A stretch of DNA of 64,000 bases, taken from positions 120,013 through 184,012 of the forward strand of contig JAFXEU010000052.1 of the NCBI GenBank assembly GCA_017520845.1, written 5' to 3'. Origin of the DNA: Kiritimatiellia bacterium. Its GTDB lineage: Bacteria; Verrucomicrobiota; Kiritimatiellia; RFP12; UBA1067. The translations under genes were made by a program, and so were the position numbers. How positions within the stretch are numbered: the first letter of the stretch is position 1; each line of letters starts with the position of its first letter. Positions 17,962-26,415 of this stretch are shown here, piece after piece. The notes under the pieces are model-generated. The model worked only from the letters and a program-made list of their open reading frames with translations, did no database searches and was not told the origin of the DNA.

Positions 17962-18537
17962 AAAACATCAAGTGTCAATGACAATAGCGGACCGAAATAC
18001 CGAAGACAGAGAGTATCGGGCACTTTCCGCTGCGTGAGACCATTATCCGCGTTATCTTTTCGCTCTCCGTTGCAATTCAACCCGACGACCGGGCGGTGGA
18101 TATTCCATTACGTCCCTTGCGCACATGTCTATCGTGTAATGGGCGAGGCGGTCGCCAAGGCGTTTTCGTACGGCAGGGAGATCGGCCATTAAGCCGCGCA
18201 TGGGAGAAATTTGAAAATGGGGAGAGTATGAAACCCGAGACAATACCGATGACGATGGCGATTCGCGCGCTTAAGGCCGCGCTTCCCGAAACGGAGCGCG
18301 TCTCCGTCGCGATATGACATCCGGCGAGCGGAGCAACGGAAGGTTGAAGTTCGCCGGGTCTTCAATGTTAATGTTGCATTTGCGAAGGTAAAGACCGGTA
18401 TCTAACAGAATGAGTTTATTGGATTTATGATTGATTCCGTCTTAACCGATGACGAGGATGTGTTTTCCTTCTGTGTTGATTCGTGAGCCGTTGGGTTTGA
18501 CGTCTTTCAGGATGAAATATCACTCATTCACTCAAAA
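17962..18537. other. Gene-poor stretch between the GH35 gene and the RhuM/ORF6N remnants
   Basis: No convincing gene. Short frames exist on both strands, for example a 29-codon frame at about 18229 with GGGGAG before it, and a minus-strand frame ending in VKPNGSRINTEGKHILVIG, but none is long or complete. It looks like decayed coding sequence. Confidence 0.4.
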
Positions 18538-18841
18538 ATGGTATAATATCGGCATAGAATCAGTATAATATGAGTGCGAGCGAAAATCAGATTATCGTCT
18601 ATCAGCCGAACGAGACCATCCGGCTGGATGTGCGTTTGCAGAAATGTTATCAGTGTGGGACTGTTGCCAGTAGCCAATTCCAATTTCCAATGAAGGAGAC
18701 GGCATGATGGCGACTACAATGGCAATTGGCAACATTGGAATTGGCAACACTTCCAGATTGGCAACATTCAATAAATGCTTCGGCTTCATCAAGATGGACG
18801 CGGGCGAGATTGAGCGCATCAAGAAGGCGGCGTTTGTGTAG
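18538..18841 (+). pseudogene. Remnant of a RhuM-like start joined to an ORF6N/PLD gene tail
   Basis: TATAAT (18542-18547, with extended TGG) precedes a 45-codon frame (18570-18707) beginning SENQIIVYQPNETIRLDVRL, the N-terminus of RhuM-family proteins. It then runs by ATGA overlap into a second 45-codon frame (18704-18841) ending CFGFIKMDAGEIERIKKAAF, which copies the C-terminus of the neighbouring ORF6N/PLD protein. The first 89 bp recur at 19877-19965 and the last 61 bp (18776-18836) recur at 19768-19828. This is a deleted copy of a RhuM plus ORF6N cassette. Confidence 0.6.
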
Positions 18842-18870
18842 TAAAGTTGCAATATGAAAGGCAAGACGAT

Positions 18871-19854
18871 ATGATGTCTGACGATAAAGCCACGACAAGG
18901 GCGAATCTTTCGTCCGATAAAATCCAGCGGAGCATTCTCACGATGCGTGGGGTTCAGGTCATGCTTGACAGGGACTTGGCTGAACTTTACGGCGTCCCCG
19001 TAAAACGTCTCAACGAGCAAGTACGACGGAACATGGATCGTTTCCCTGACGGTTTCATGTTTCAGTTGTCGGCATCAGAGTTTGCAGACTTGAAGTCGCA
19101 GATTGCGACTTCAAGTCCAGAAGGGGAGTTGGAACACTTGAAGTCGCAGATTGCGACTTCAAGTTGGGGTGGTGTCCGCAAGCCGCCGAAGGTCTTTACC
19201 GAGCAAGGCGTTGCAATGCTTTCTGCCGTTCTGAATTCGCAGACGGCGGTATCGGTTTCCATCGCCATAATGGATGCATTCGTCAAGATGCGGCATTTTT
19301 TGGTCGCCAATGCCGAAGTTGTCTGCCGCATGAACATATTGGAAAAACGCCAGATTGCGACGGACGCGAAGGTTGATGAAATTCTTCGGCGCATCGATGT
19401 CGCTGAGCCGCCGTTGCAGGGCGTGTTCTATGACGGGCAGTTGTGGGACGCGAGGGCGTTGGTGCTGAAGCTGATCGGAAGCGCGAAGAAGTCGCTTATT
19501 CTGATCGACAACTGGGCGACGGCGGAAACTCTTGACCTGTTCGCCAAGAAGCGCAAGGGTGTTAAAGTGACTATTATCACCTCGGAGCATTACGACAAAA
19601 AGCATGTGCCGCACCGCAAGATTTCGGACGCCGACATCGCGACCTTCAACGCGCAGTATCCGCATCTCGTAGTTCGCTACAATGAAACCTTTCACGATCG
19701 CTTTCTGATTGTCGATGACAAGGAACTTTATCTGATAGGTGCGTCACTGAAAGATTTGGGCAAAAAGTGCTTTGGCTTCACCAAGATGGACGCGGGTGAG
19801 ATTGACCGCATCAAGAAGGCGGCATTTGAGGGAATATTTAATCACAAATCATGA
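18871..19854 (+). CDS. ORF6N-domain protein with C-terminal PLD-like domain
   Basis: 327 residues from ATG 18871 (AAAGG upstream; a TTG at 18847 is less likely). The N-terminal half is an ORF6N domain, seen in phage antirepressor-type proteins (MLDRDLAELYGVPVKRLNEQVRRN, later FTEQGVAMLSAVLNS). A coiled linker leads to a phospholipase-D-like half with ILIDNWAT and HDRFLIVDDKELYLIGASL, where His-x-Arg replaces the usual His-x-Lys. In many gut bacteria such genes sit near defence or mobile elements; function is unproven. The ORF6N part holds a tandemly duplicated palindrome (19088-19164) that repeats the peptide LKSQIATSS. Confidence 0.8.
   Translation: MMSDDKATTRANLSSDKIQRSILTMRGVQVMLDRDLAELYGVPVKRLNEQVRRNMDRFPDGFMFQLSASEFADLKSQIATSSPEGELEHLKSQIATSSWGGVRKPPKVFTEQGVAMLSAVLNSQTAVSVSIAIMDAFVKMRHFLVANAEVVCRMNILEKRQIATDAKVDEILRRIDVAEPPLQGVFYDGQLWDARALVLKLIGSAKKSLILIDNWATAETLDLFAKKRKGVKVTIITSEHYDKKHVPHRKISDADIATFNAQYPHLVVRYNETFHDRFLIVDDKELYLIGASLKDLGKKCFGFTKMDAGEIDRIKKAAFEGIFNHKS
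19088..19164. repeat. Duplicated 29-bp perfect palindrome within the ORF6N gene
   Basis: Copies at 19088-19116 and 19136-19164, 48 bp (16 codons) apart. Each has arms ACTTGAAGTCGCA and TGCGACTTCAAGT around a GAT loop, so each can form a 13-bp hairpin. Both are read in frame as LKSQIATSS. Confidence 0.85.
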
Positions 19855-19876
19855 AATACGCAGAATATACGAAAAT

Positions 19877-20034
19877 ATGGTATAATATCGCCATAAAATC
19901 AGTGTGATATGCGTGTGAGGGAAAACCAAATCGTCGTCTATCAGCCGAACAAATCCGTCCGGCTGATTGTGAGGCTCACGAATAAGGCAGTATTTATGTC
20001 GATAGTGCAACAACTTAGGGCAGAGGTACACTGA
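19877..20034 (+). pseudogene. Second RhuM N-terminal remnant with promoter
   Basis: TGG plus TATAAT (19881-19886) then a 41-codon frame (19909-20034) beginning ENQIVVYQPNKSVRLIVRL and ending soon after. The first 89 bp match 18538-18626. The promoter probably still drives the NurA-like gene, whose ATG lies three bases after this frame's stop. Confidence 0.6.
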
Positions 20035-20036
20035 AT

Positions 20037-21182
20037 ATGGGAGGCGTAACACAAGCGCTTGAGAAAATAACTGGGCGACATTGTTTTGAAACCTATCGCC
20101 GGTGTCTTGACAAGGAGAGGCAGTCTCTCCTTGAATATGACTATTGCGATCAGGAGTTCATGGCGCAACAGGGAGAATCGATCCGTTATGAAGGGGCGCG
20201 TGACATTTCGTCAATAGCGGCTGATTGGTTAGGGCACGATCCGGCATTTAAGTTGTTCTTGGATGGCTCGCGAAGGACATATAAAATTGTAGATATGCCG
20301 ATTGGGTCACAGGTCTTTCCAATCGTGGCTGGGCAGGTTGGTGTGGGCGTATGCAAAAGAGAGGTTCGGCGTGTTACTCCCTGCGAACTTATGTTTGATA
20401 TTGTTCTGGCGGTTCCAGATAAAATCAATCCTGATGGCGGTGGGTCGCGACAGAACGCGGCGTATTGCGCAGATCTCCTCGATAAACTTAATCGAGAGCA
20501 GAATCGCGTACGAATCAATGATATTATTTTCTATTCTTCGCAGTTGAGAGACAGGGAGAATTTCGAGGACAAGGCTGTCTCGCGTATTCAGGAATATATG
20601 ATCACTCATGAGAAGGCTATGGTTGATAGGCTTGTCCAAAAGCGGATTCTGACTGATCGCTCATGGTTGATTAAGGATGGATCTCTTGAGTACTCTAAAG
20701 TTGCCGACAAGGAAGACAAGTTCTCTTTCAATCGAATTCGTAATAACTTTCGCCGTGTAGTGGGTGTGTCAAAATCATTCAATCCTGAATTGGCGAAACT
20801 CAAGAGCAACAAGAGTGCAGCTGGGCTTATTGCGCGCTTGCAGGCATGCGAGCGAACTCCCGCTGCTATGTACAAGAGTGAGCGTCTAGGTTTTTCGGCG
20901 TTTGCTGTTTGGTATCTACGTCTTCGTAAGCCACGATATGGTAGAGGCCCATTTGATGGGATTGTGAAGGTAGAGAAGGTCCTAATTACTGACCATGAGA
21001 AAGAATTTGGTTTGGAAAGTTCTGAAGTAGATAATATTAGTGCCTGGCTGTTGAACGAGCGCAATCCAGTATGTTATGGCAAGGATAGCCGTTGGGCGAA
21101 TCATCTTTATCCCGTGTATTTGACAGAAGCATATGTGAAAAGCAAATATCGCGGCGAGCAACATTTCGTCAATCTTTTTTAG
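20037..21182 (+). CDS. NurA-like nuclease, first gene of a six-gene operon
   Basis: 381 residues. FLDGSRR (Asp76), LIKDGSL (Asp214), VVGVSKS, and a C-terminal YPVYLTEAYVKSKY (Glu364) fall in the order of the NurA catalytic and ring motifs. NurA is a 5'-3' nuclease that partners the HerA translocase, and a HerA-like gene follows after 10 bases with AGGAGG before its start. The nuclease identification rests on motif order, not on close similarity. Expression probably comes from the TATAAT at 19881. The operon DNA is richer in A+T than the carbohydrate-gene part of the window, which suggests horizontal transfer. Confidence 0.65.
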   Translation: MGGVTQALEKITGRHCFETYRRCLDKERQSLLEYDYCDQEFMAQQGESIRYEGARDISSIAADWLGHDPAFKLFLDGSRRTYKIVDMPIGSQVFPIVAGQVGVGVCKREVRRVTPCELMFDIVLAVPDKINPDGGGSRQNAAYCADLLDKLNREQNRVRINDIIFYSSQLRDRENFEDKAVSRIQEYMITHEKAMVDRLVQKRILTDRSWLIKDGSLEYSKVADKEDKFSFNRIRNNFRRVVGVSKSFNPELAKLKSNKSAAGLIARLQACERTPAAMYKSERLGFSAFAVWYLRLRKPRYGRGPFDGIVKVEKVLITDHEKEFGLESSEVDNISAWLLNERNPVCYGKDSRWANHLYPVYLTEAYVKSKYRGEQHFVNLF

Positions 21183-21192
21183 GAGGTTTGTC

Positions 21193-22878
21193 ATGGAGAG
21201 AAAGGTTATAGGCAAAGTCGCGGCACTCGAGAACAACCCGAGTACGATTGACCATTTTTACTTCTGGACAGACAAAGATACGCTTTTAAATCCATTCGAT
21301 GTCGTAGTTGTAGAGCATGTCAGAGGTAGCAAGACATATGGCGTAGTTGAGGAGATTTCACATATAACGGATTCTGAGAGTTTTCTAGGCGAATACTTCT
21401 CGAATGATTTTGGTTCTTTGGACGTTGTCCCTAATACTGAGCGCGTCGGAATGAACTTTGTGCTTGCGCGTGTGGTCAAGAACACTCAGAATATCTATAT
21501 TCCGGTGCAGAATGGACAGCGGGTGTCGTTGGGAGGTCGTGAAGACATAGAGGAGGCTTTGGGTCTTGACGAGGTGAAAAACAAGACGGTTTGCGGGTAT
21601 CTGCAGATGTATGAAGGAGTTGACGGTGCCGAGGTGGATTTGCCTGTGTATGTGAACTCGGATTTCCTGATAGGCCCCGAGGGCGCGCACTTGAACATTT
21701 CCGGAATCTCTGGTTTGGCCACAAAAACTTCTTATGCAATGTTTCTTCTGAACGCTTTGCAGCAGAAGTACATGGCGACCAAGGAGAAGAAGTCTGTTGC
21801 TTATATCTTCTTAAATGTTAAGGGACGCGACCTTCTGACAATTGACCAGCCAGGACAGTCATTAAGTGATTTTGACAAAGCCATGTATAAAGACATGGGA
21901 TTGGAGGAGAAACCGTTTCAAAACGTTCGGTATTTTTATCCTTACGGTGGGCGTGATACGATTAAGAGTTATGTTAGGCCCGAAGTGTTCGAAGTGCAAC
22001 GCAAGGCAAAGCGAGCGAAGAAGTTTAAGTTTTCTTTCAAGGAAGATAAGGAAAACCTTGATCTGTTGTTCTCGAATGTGGATGACCCAACGCAAACGAT
22101 GGAGTCGATCATCAACTTTATTGTTTCGGAGCAAAAGCCATTTAATACGGTTGATTCGTGGGACAGCATGCTTGAAGCAATCCAAGAAATGGGAGAGAAG
22201 GGAGGTTCGGCGGCCAGCAAGGAAATTTCGGTCATGAGTTGGCGTAAATTTAAACGGATCGTTAAGAAGTCTATATCAATTGACAAGATGTTTACGGATG
22301 AAGTACGTCCGGAGAAAGATGAGGTTCGTCTTGAGTCCGCAATTCGTGGCATAAAACCAAATGAAGTGTTTGTGATAGATGTCGCTAAGCAAGACGAGAA
22401 TATGCAGGCGTTTGTATTTGGCGCGGTTATGCAGGCTGTGACGCGGTTGAAACTTGGTGACTTTGATGAGGACATGACGGCGGAGGAACGCAAGCAGGTG
22501 CCGGACCGGATTGTGTTGTTTGTTGATGAGCTTAATAAGTATGCTGCGGCCGATGCGCCGAAGTCGTCGCCTATTCTGCGTCTGCTCCTTGACATTGCGG
22601 AGCGCGGCCGATCATTGGGTATTGTTCTGTTCTCGGCAGAACAGTTCAAGAGTTCGATCCACAAGCGCGTTTCTGGCAATTGCTCGACCCACGCATACGG
22701 GCGGACGAACAGCGTTGAGGTCTCGGATAAGACCTATTCGTTCGTGCCGAACACATACAAGAATATGATGACACGCCTTAAACAGGGGCATTATATAATT
22801 CAGAATCCAGTTTTTCATTCATTGCTCAAAGTGCGCTTCCCTATGCCACTTTACAAACAGGACAAGGGGGATAATTGA
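21193..22878 (+). CDS. HerA-like hexameric ATPase (DUF87 type)
   Basis: 561 residues. The first 110 residues look like the HAS-barrel of HerA. The P-loop is a variant, GISGLATKTSYAM (171-183, Lys178), one residue longer than canonical. Walker B is RIVLFVDELNKY (Asp445, Glu446), followed by a sensor segment (GIVLFSAEQF) and a glycine/arginine region near residue 500. HerA-type motors pump DNA through a hexamer and feed bound nucleases, so with the NurA-like gene upstream a DNA end-processing complex is likely. The next gene starts one base after this stop. Confidence 0.75.
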   Translation: MERKVIGKVAALENNPSTIDHFYFWTDKDTLLNPFDVVVVEHVRGSKTYGVVEEISHITDSESFLGEYFSNDFGSLDVVPNTERVGMNFVLARVVKNTQNIYIPVQNGQRVSLGGREDIEEALGLDEVKNKTVCGYLQMYEGVDGAEVDLPVYVNSDFLIGPEGAHLNISGISGLATKTSYAMFLLNALQQKYMATKEKKSVAYIFLNVKGRDLLTIDQPGQSLSDFDKAMYKDMGLEEKPFQNVRYFYPYGGRDTIKSYVRPEVFEVQRKAKRAKKFKFSFKEDKENLDLLFSNVDDPTQTMESIINFIVSEQKPFNTVDSWDSMLEAIQEMGEKGGSAASKEISVMSWRKFKRIVKKSISIDKMFTDEVRPEKDEVRLESAIRGIKPNEVFVIDVAKQDENMQAFVFGAVMQAVTRLKLGDFDEDMTAEERKQVPDRIVLFVDELNKYAAADAPKSSPILRLLLDIAERGRSLGIVLFSAEQFKSSIHKRVSGNCSTHAYGRTNSVEVSDKTYSFVPNTYKNMMTRLKQGHYIIQNPVFHSLLKVRFPMPLYKQDKGDN

Positions 22879-22879
22879 A

Positions 22880-23542
22880 ATGTCGGATAGATGTGACAAC
22901 GGTTGTTGTAACATTAAAGAGCTTGCGCAATGGTTTTGGCCAGTGTTCAAGGATTTGTGCAAAAGACATAAGTTGCTTGTGTTTGTATGTGGGGTGTGGT
23001 ATGGGTACGTTGGGTGGCGTGATAAGAAGTCTAATAACCCATTTCTTTGGGCAGTGAAATCATTTTTGAAAGGATTTGATTGTAAGTTCTTATCGTGTAT
23101 GATCCTTTGCTTGCTTGTGTCAGAAATTCCATTTGTTGTAACATTGGTCAACGGCAAGTGGGATTTTAGTAGTGTAGCATTGATTGTGCCGTTATTTTCT
23201 GCGTTGCCAGCATTGATGGGGATGGTCTTGTTAGATTATCTTTTAGAGCCTGATCTTAGTCGCACGATTTTATTCCCGGCGATATTGGCAATGATTTTCA
23301 TGGCATTATTTGGATATTATTACGGTGCAGTAAAGCCAAGTCTTGCCGGAATATATGTTGTTACGATGTGTGTCTTTTTTATGTCATGGTGCATTAAGGT
23401 GGGAGATCAACGAATGATAGAAAAGAACGATGATGCACAAAGCGTACTACCTAATGTGGCGAACGCGACACCGGATATTTCACATCAAGACGTGGTTCAG
23501 AGAGGCTCGAAAACGATAACCATAAACCGTCCTAAAGGGTGA
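22880..23542 (+). CDS. Membrane protein with about four transmembrane helices
   Basis: 220 residues. Hydrophobic stretches near residues 30-45, 75-95, 100-120, 130-152 and 155-172 suggest four or five membrane helices, with a cytoplasmic C-terminal tail of about 45 residues. No family recognised. A cysteine-rich start (CDNGCC) is notable. It starts immediately after the HerA-like gene and ends four bases before the DGQHR gene, so it belongs to the same transcript. A membrane subunit in a nuclease operon could be an effector that acts on the cell envelope; this is inference. Confidence 0.65.
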   Translation: MSDRCDNGCCNIKELAQWFWPVFKDLCKRHKLLVFVCGVWYGYVGWRDKKSNNPFLWAVKSFLKGFDCKFLSCMILCLLVSEIPFVVTLVNGKWDFSSVALIVPLFSALPALMGMVLLDYLLEPDLSRTILFPAILAMIFMALFGYYYGAVKPSLAGIYVVTMCVFFMSWCIKVGDQRMIEKNDDAQSVLPNVANATPDISHQDVVQRGSKTITINRPKG

Positions 23543-23546
23543 TTCT

Positions 23547-24854
23547 ATGATTCGATATGCAACAAAGGTAAGTCAACCGATTGGCGATTTCTATCTCGTT
23601 TCTTTGCCCGCGCGTGTGCTACGTGAGATGTGCTTTAGCCAGCCCTATGAAAGATATCGGCAGGATTCGTCAGGTAGTGTAGAAAATAGTTCTTGGTTTC
23701 AACGTGTCTTTAATAAAAGACGAACAAATCCTATTGCGGAATTTTTAAAGACTCAAGACGCCACATTGCCAGGAACCATTGTCTTGGCGGCAAATTATTC
23801 GGAGAATGGGGCGTTTATAACCGATGATGATACTGTTTTTCAGTCTGAAAAGTGTTGGAAAGCGAGAAGATGTTCTATCGGGTTTGACGGGCATCAAGAT
23901 AGTTTGTATGAATTGAACATTCCAAATAATCCTAAGTCGGCGATGGTGGTTGATGGGCAACATCGAATTGGAGGATTCAAAGATCAGAGTGATGAAGTCC
24001 TTTCGATGGAAGTTCCATGTGCGATCTTCTTAGACTTGCCGATTCCTTTACAAGCCTATGTTTTTGCAACGATCAATTTTAACCAAAAGCCTGTTAATAA
24101 AAGTTTGAACTATGAGTTGTTTGCTTTTGATATTGATAATGAAAAACCAACGACTTGGTCTCCGGACAAGTTGGCGGTGTTTCTTTCCAGAAAATTGAAT
24201 GTTGACAAAAATTCTCCTTTCTTCGGTCATATTAAAATTGGTGCCGTTGATCGCACTGAAGATGCTAAAGATCGTATTGTCGAGTGGAAGATATCAACTG
24301 CGACGATAGTTGCAGGCATATTATTGTTGATTACAAAGAATTCGCAAGACGATCGTAATAAATTGAACCAAATCCCAATAGGTAAAAGGGATCGTTCGGT
24401 GTTGATTGGATTTAATTGTGATGAAGAGAAGTTGCCATTGCGTACATTGTATATTTCTAATGATGATAATTTGATATATGTAATAATACTTAACTTCTTT
24501 ACTGCAGTTAAAGGGTTACTCAATAGTGAAGATAATAACTTTGAGGTGTTCCAAAAAACGGCAGGTGTTACTGCGTTATTTAAGGTATTACAGATATTGC
24601 TGGTTGATGTATTCAAGAATGATGCTATTGACTTGAGTAGTATTATGTGGGTTGAACGCTTTTCCTCACAGCAGAGGATCGTTGATTTCAATGATTCCTT
24701 ATTGTTGGGCTCCTCTGGTTCCCATGCTGGAAGGATTCGTGATATGTTATTGTTAATGGCAGGACATGAGAAACTGGCTGATTTCAAGGATAAAGATTGT
24801 TACCATGAATACGAACGTCTTTGGACAAACGCAAAGGTGATTCCCAATGCTTAA
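23547..24854 (+). CDS. DGQHR-domain protein (DndB-like)
   Basis: 435 residues. SAMVVDGQHRIGGF (Asp136-Arg140) is the DGQHR signature, followed by FATINFNQKPVNKSL, the second hallmark of the DndB/ParB-like fold. DndB represses the phosphorothioate DNA-modification genes in Dnd systems; relatives appear in several DNA-modification and defence loci. No dndACDE genes are here, so its role must differ. The gene overlaps the next by eight bases. It is AT-rich with rare-looking codons, like its operon partners. Confidence 0.75.
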   Translation: MIRYATKVSQPIGDFYLVSLPARVLREMCFSQPYERYRQDSSGSVENSSWFQRVFNKRRTNPIAEFLKTQDATLPGTIVLAANYSENGAFITDDDTVFQSEKCWKARRCSIGFDGHQDSLYELNIPNNPKSAMVVDGQHRIGGFKDQSDEVLSMEVPCAIFLDLPIPLQAYVFATINFNQKPVNKSLNYELFAFDIDNEKPTTWSPDKLAVFLSRKLNVDKNSPFFGHIKIGAVDRTEDAKDRIVEWKISTATIVAGILLLITKNSQDDRNKLNQIPIGKRDRSVLIGFNCDEEKLPLRTLYISNDDNLIYVIILNFFTAVKGLLNSEDNNFEVFQKTAGVTALFKVLQILLVDVFKNDAIDLSSIMWVERFSSQQRIVDFNDSLLLGSSGSHAGRIRDMLLLMAGHEKLADFKDKDCYHEYERLWTNAKVIPNA

Positions 24855-26415
24855 AGATCACGAACCGATATTTGGTAAGAACGTCATTGAGACGTTGTCT
24901 GAGGGGATGTATGACAATCCCTTGTTTCTTTATCGTGAGTACGTTCAGAACTCGGCAGATGCAATCGATGCGGCTGTTGAGGCCGGAGTGCTTGAAAAAG
25001 ATGATGGACAGATTCAGATAACGATAGACTCCAACAAACGGCAAGTTGTATTCTTTGATAATGGAATCGGAATTGCGAAATGTAACGTCCCAGCGATGTT
25101 GGCGAATATTGGTAACTCGAATAAGGACCGCTTGAAGAACAAGGGGTTTCGTGGCATTGGTCGTCTTGGCGGTCTTGGCTATTGCCGTATTGTTCGATTT
25201 GAAACTTCTGTCAAAGGCGAGTCGGAAAAAAGTGTCTTGGAGTGGGATGCCGATTCGCTCCATGCAATCCTTGTTGATCAGCGCGAACAGATCGATGCGG
25301 GAGAACTCATCAAGCGCATAACAACCGTGCATACGGAGAAAGCTAATATCGATGAACACTTTTTCCGGGTGTCGTTGATAGACATTCTAGAGACAAGTGA
25401 TGATCTGCTGGATGTAGAGGATGTCCGTAAGTATCTGTCGATGGTTGCCCCAGTCCCCTTTGACTACCAGCGTTTTAGGTTCGTTTCAGAGATAGAGGCC
25501 TTCATCAAAGAAAACAGACTGCCAAAACCTCATGAATATCAAGTGTATCTCAATGGTGATGAGATACGCAAGGGGTATGCGACACCATTGGTAATTGACG
25601 GTGGTACGAAGACTGTTGATGTGCTGGATGTGGTGTGTCGTCTTCTTAAGCATAATGGCAAAATGGTCGGGTGGTATTGGTTCTGTGTGAGTCGTTTTGA
25701 AGGTGTCCTCCCGAAAGCGTGTTGGCAGCGTTGTATTCGTTTGCGGAAGTCGAATATCCAGATCGGCGAAGCAGATTGTCTGTCCAATCACCCAAAGCGT
25801 GGACAGGCTCTTTGGAAGGAAGATCGCGGCAACAACTATTTCATGGGGGAAATCCATGCCCTGGACGAACGGTTGATTCCAAATTCACGGCGCGATTATT
25901 TTAATCAAGATGTTGCATGCCGCGAGTTTGAGGCGGCACTCGCCGATGAGTTTCTGCAACTTCACAGTTTGTATCATAAGGCCAGTGAGATTCGGTCGTC
26001 AGCGCAAATCATTCAGCGCGCCAACGACGAACTTAAGGCGTTTCAAAAGAAGGATAGAGCAAGAGAATTTTTTGATTCTAAAGAACGAGAAAGAGAGCTT
26101 CGTCGGGTGGAAGAGCAGGTAAAAAAAGCTGAAAGGGCCTCTGCAGGTCTCGATCGGATGAGAAAGAGTTTGGCCGATCATGACGAGACGCCGTCGGCAG
26201 TAGTATTCGACGCTTATGACCGCGAGACGCCAAAGCTTAGCGCGTCCGCCCCAGCAAAAGAAACCTTGCCTAAGTCTGATTTTGTTAAAGACACGTTGCC
26301 AAATTCCACGCGGAGGGTACTTGATCAGGTTTTTGCAGTGGTGGATGCGGTTTTGCCACCTGAAGATGCGAAACTGCTGAGAGCCGCAATTATGAAGAGA
26401 TTTGGCCGAAAATGA
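24847..26415 (+). CDS. HSP90-type (GHKL) ATPase
   Basis: 522 residues. REYVQNSADAID (Glu31, Asn35, Asp38) is the N-box, FFDNGIGI (Asp71-Gly75) the G1 box, and GFRGIGRLGGLGY the ATP-lid glycines. The middle resembles the second domain of HSP90/MutL-like proteins. Residues about 400-450 are a charged coiled coil, then a low-complexity linker and a short C-terminal helical domain (LDQVFAVVDAVLPP). It probably acts as an ATP-driven conformational switch or sensor. It overlaps both neighbours (8 and 4 bases), a sign of stoichiometric translation. Confidence 0.78.
   Translation: MLKDHEPIFGKNVIETLSEGMYDNPLFLYREYVQNSADAIDAAVEAGVLEKDDGQIQITIDSNKRQVVFFDNGIGIAKCNVPAMLANIGNSNKDRLKNKGFRGIGRLGGLGYCRIVRFETSVKGESEKSVLEWDADSLHAILVDQREQIDAGELIKRITTVHTEKANIDEHFFRVSLIDILETSDDLLDVEDVRKYLSMVAPVPFDYQRFRFVSEIEAFIKENRLPKPHEYQVYLNGDEIRKGYATPLVIDGGTKTVDVLDVVCRLLKHNGKMVGWYWFCVSRFEGVLPKACWQRCIRLRKSNIQIGEADCLSNHPKRGQALWKEDRGNNYFMGEIHALDERLIPNSRRDYFNQDVACREFEAALADEFLQLHSLYHKASEIRSSAQIIQRANDELKAFQKKDRAREFFDSKERERELRRVEEQVKKAERASAGLDRMRKSLADHDETPSAVVFDAYDRETPKLSASAPAKETLPKSDFVKDTLPNSTRRVLDQVFAVVDAVLPPEDAKLLRAAIMKRFGRK

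Noticed and set aside
18096..18317. 73-codon frame between the GH35 gene and the ORF6N region
   Set aside because: No family, no ribosome site at the start, and overlaps other short frames; treated as non-coding.
22612..22818. Minus-strand frames in the HerA-like gene
   Set aside because: Shadow frames; the plus strand has complete ATPase motifs.
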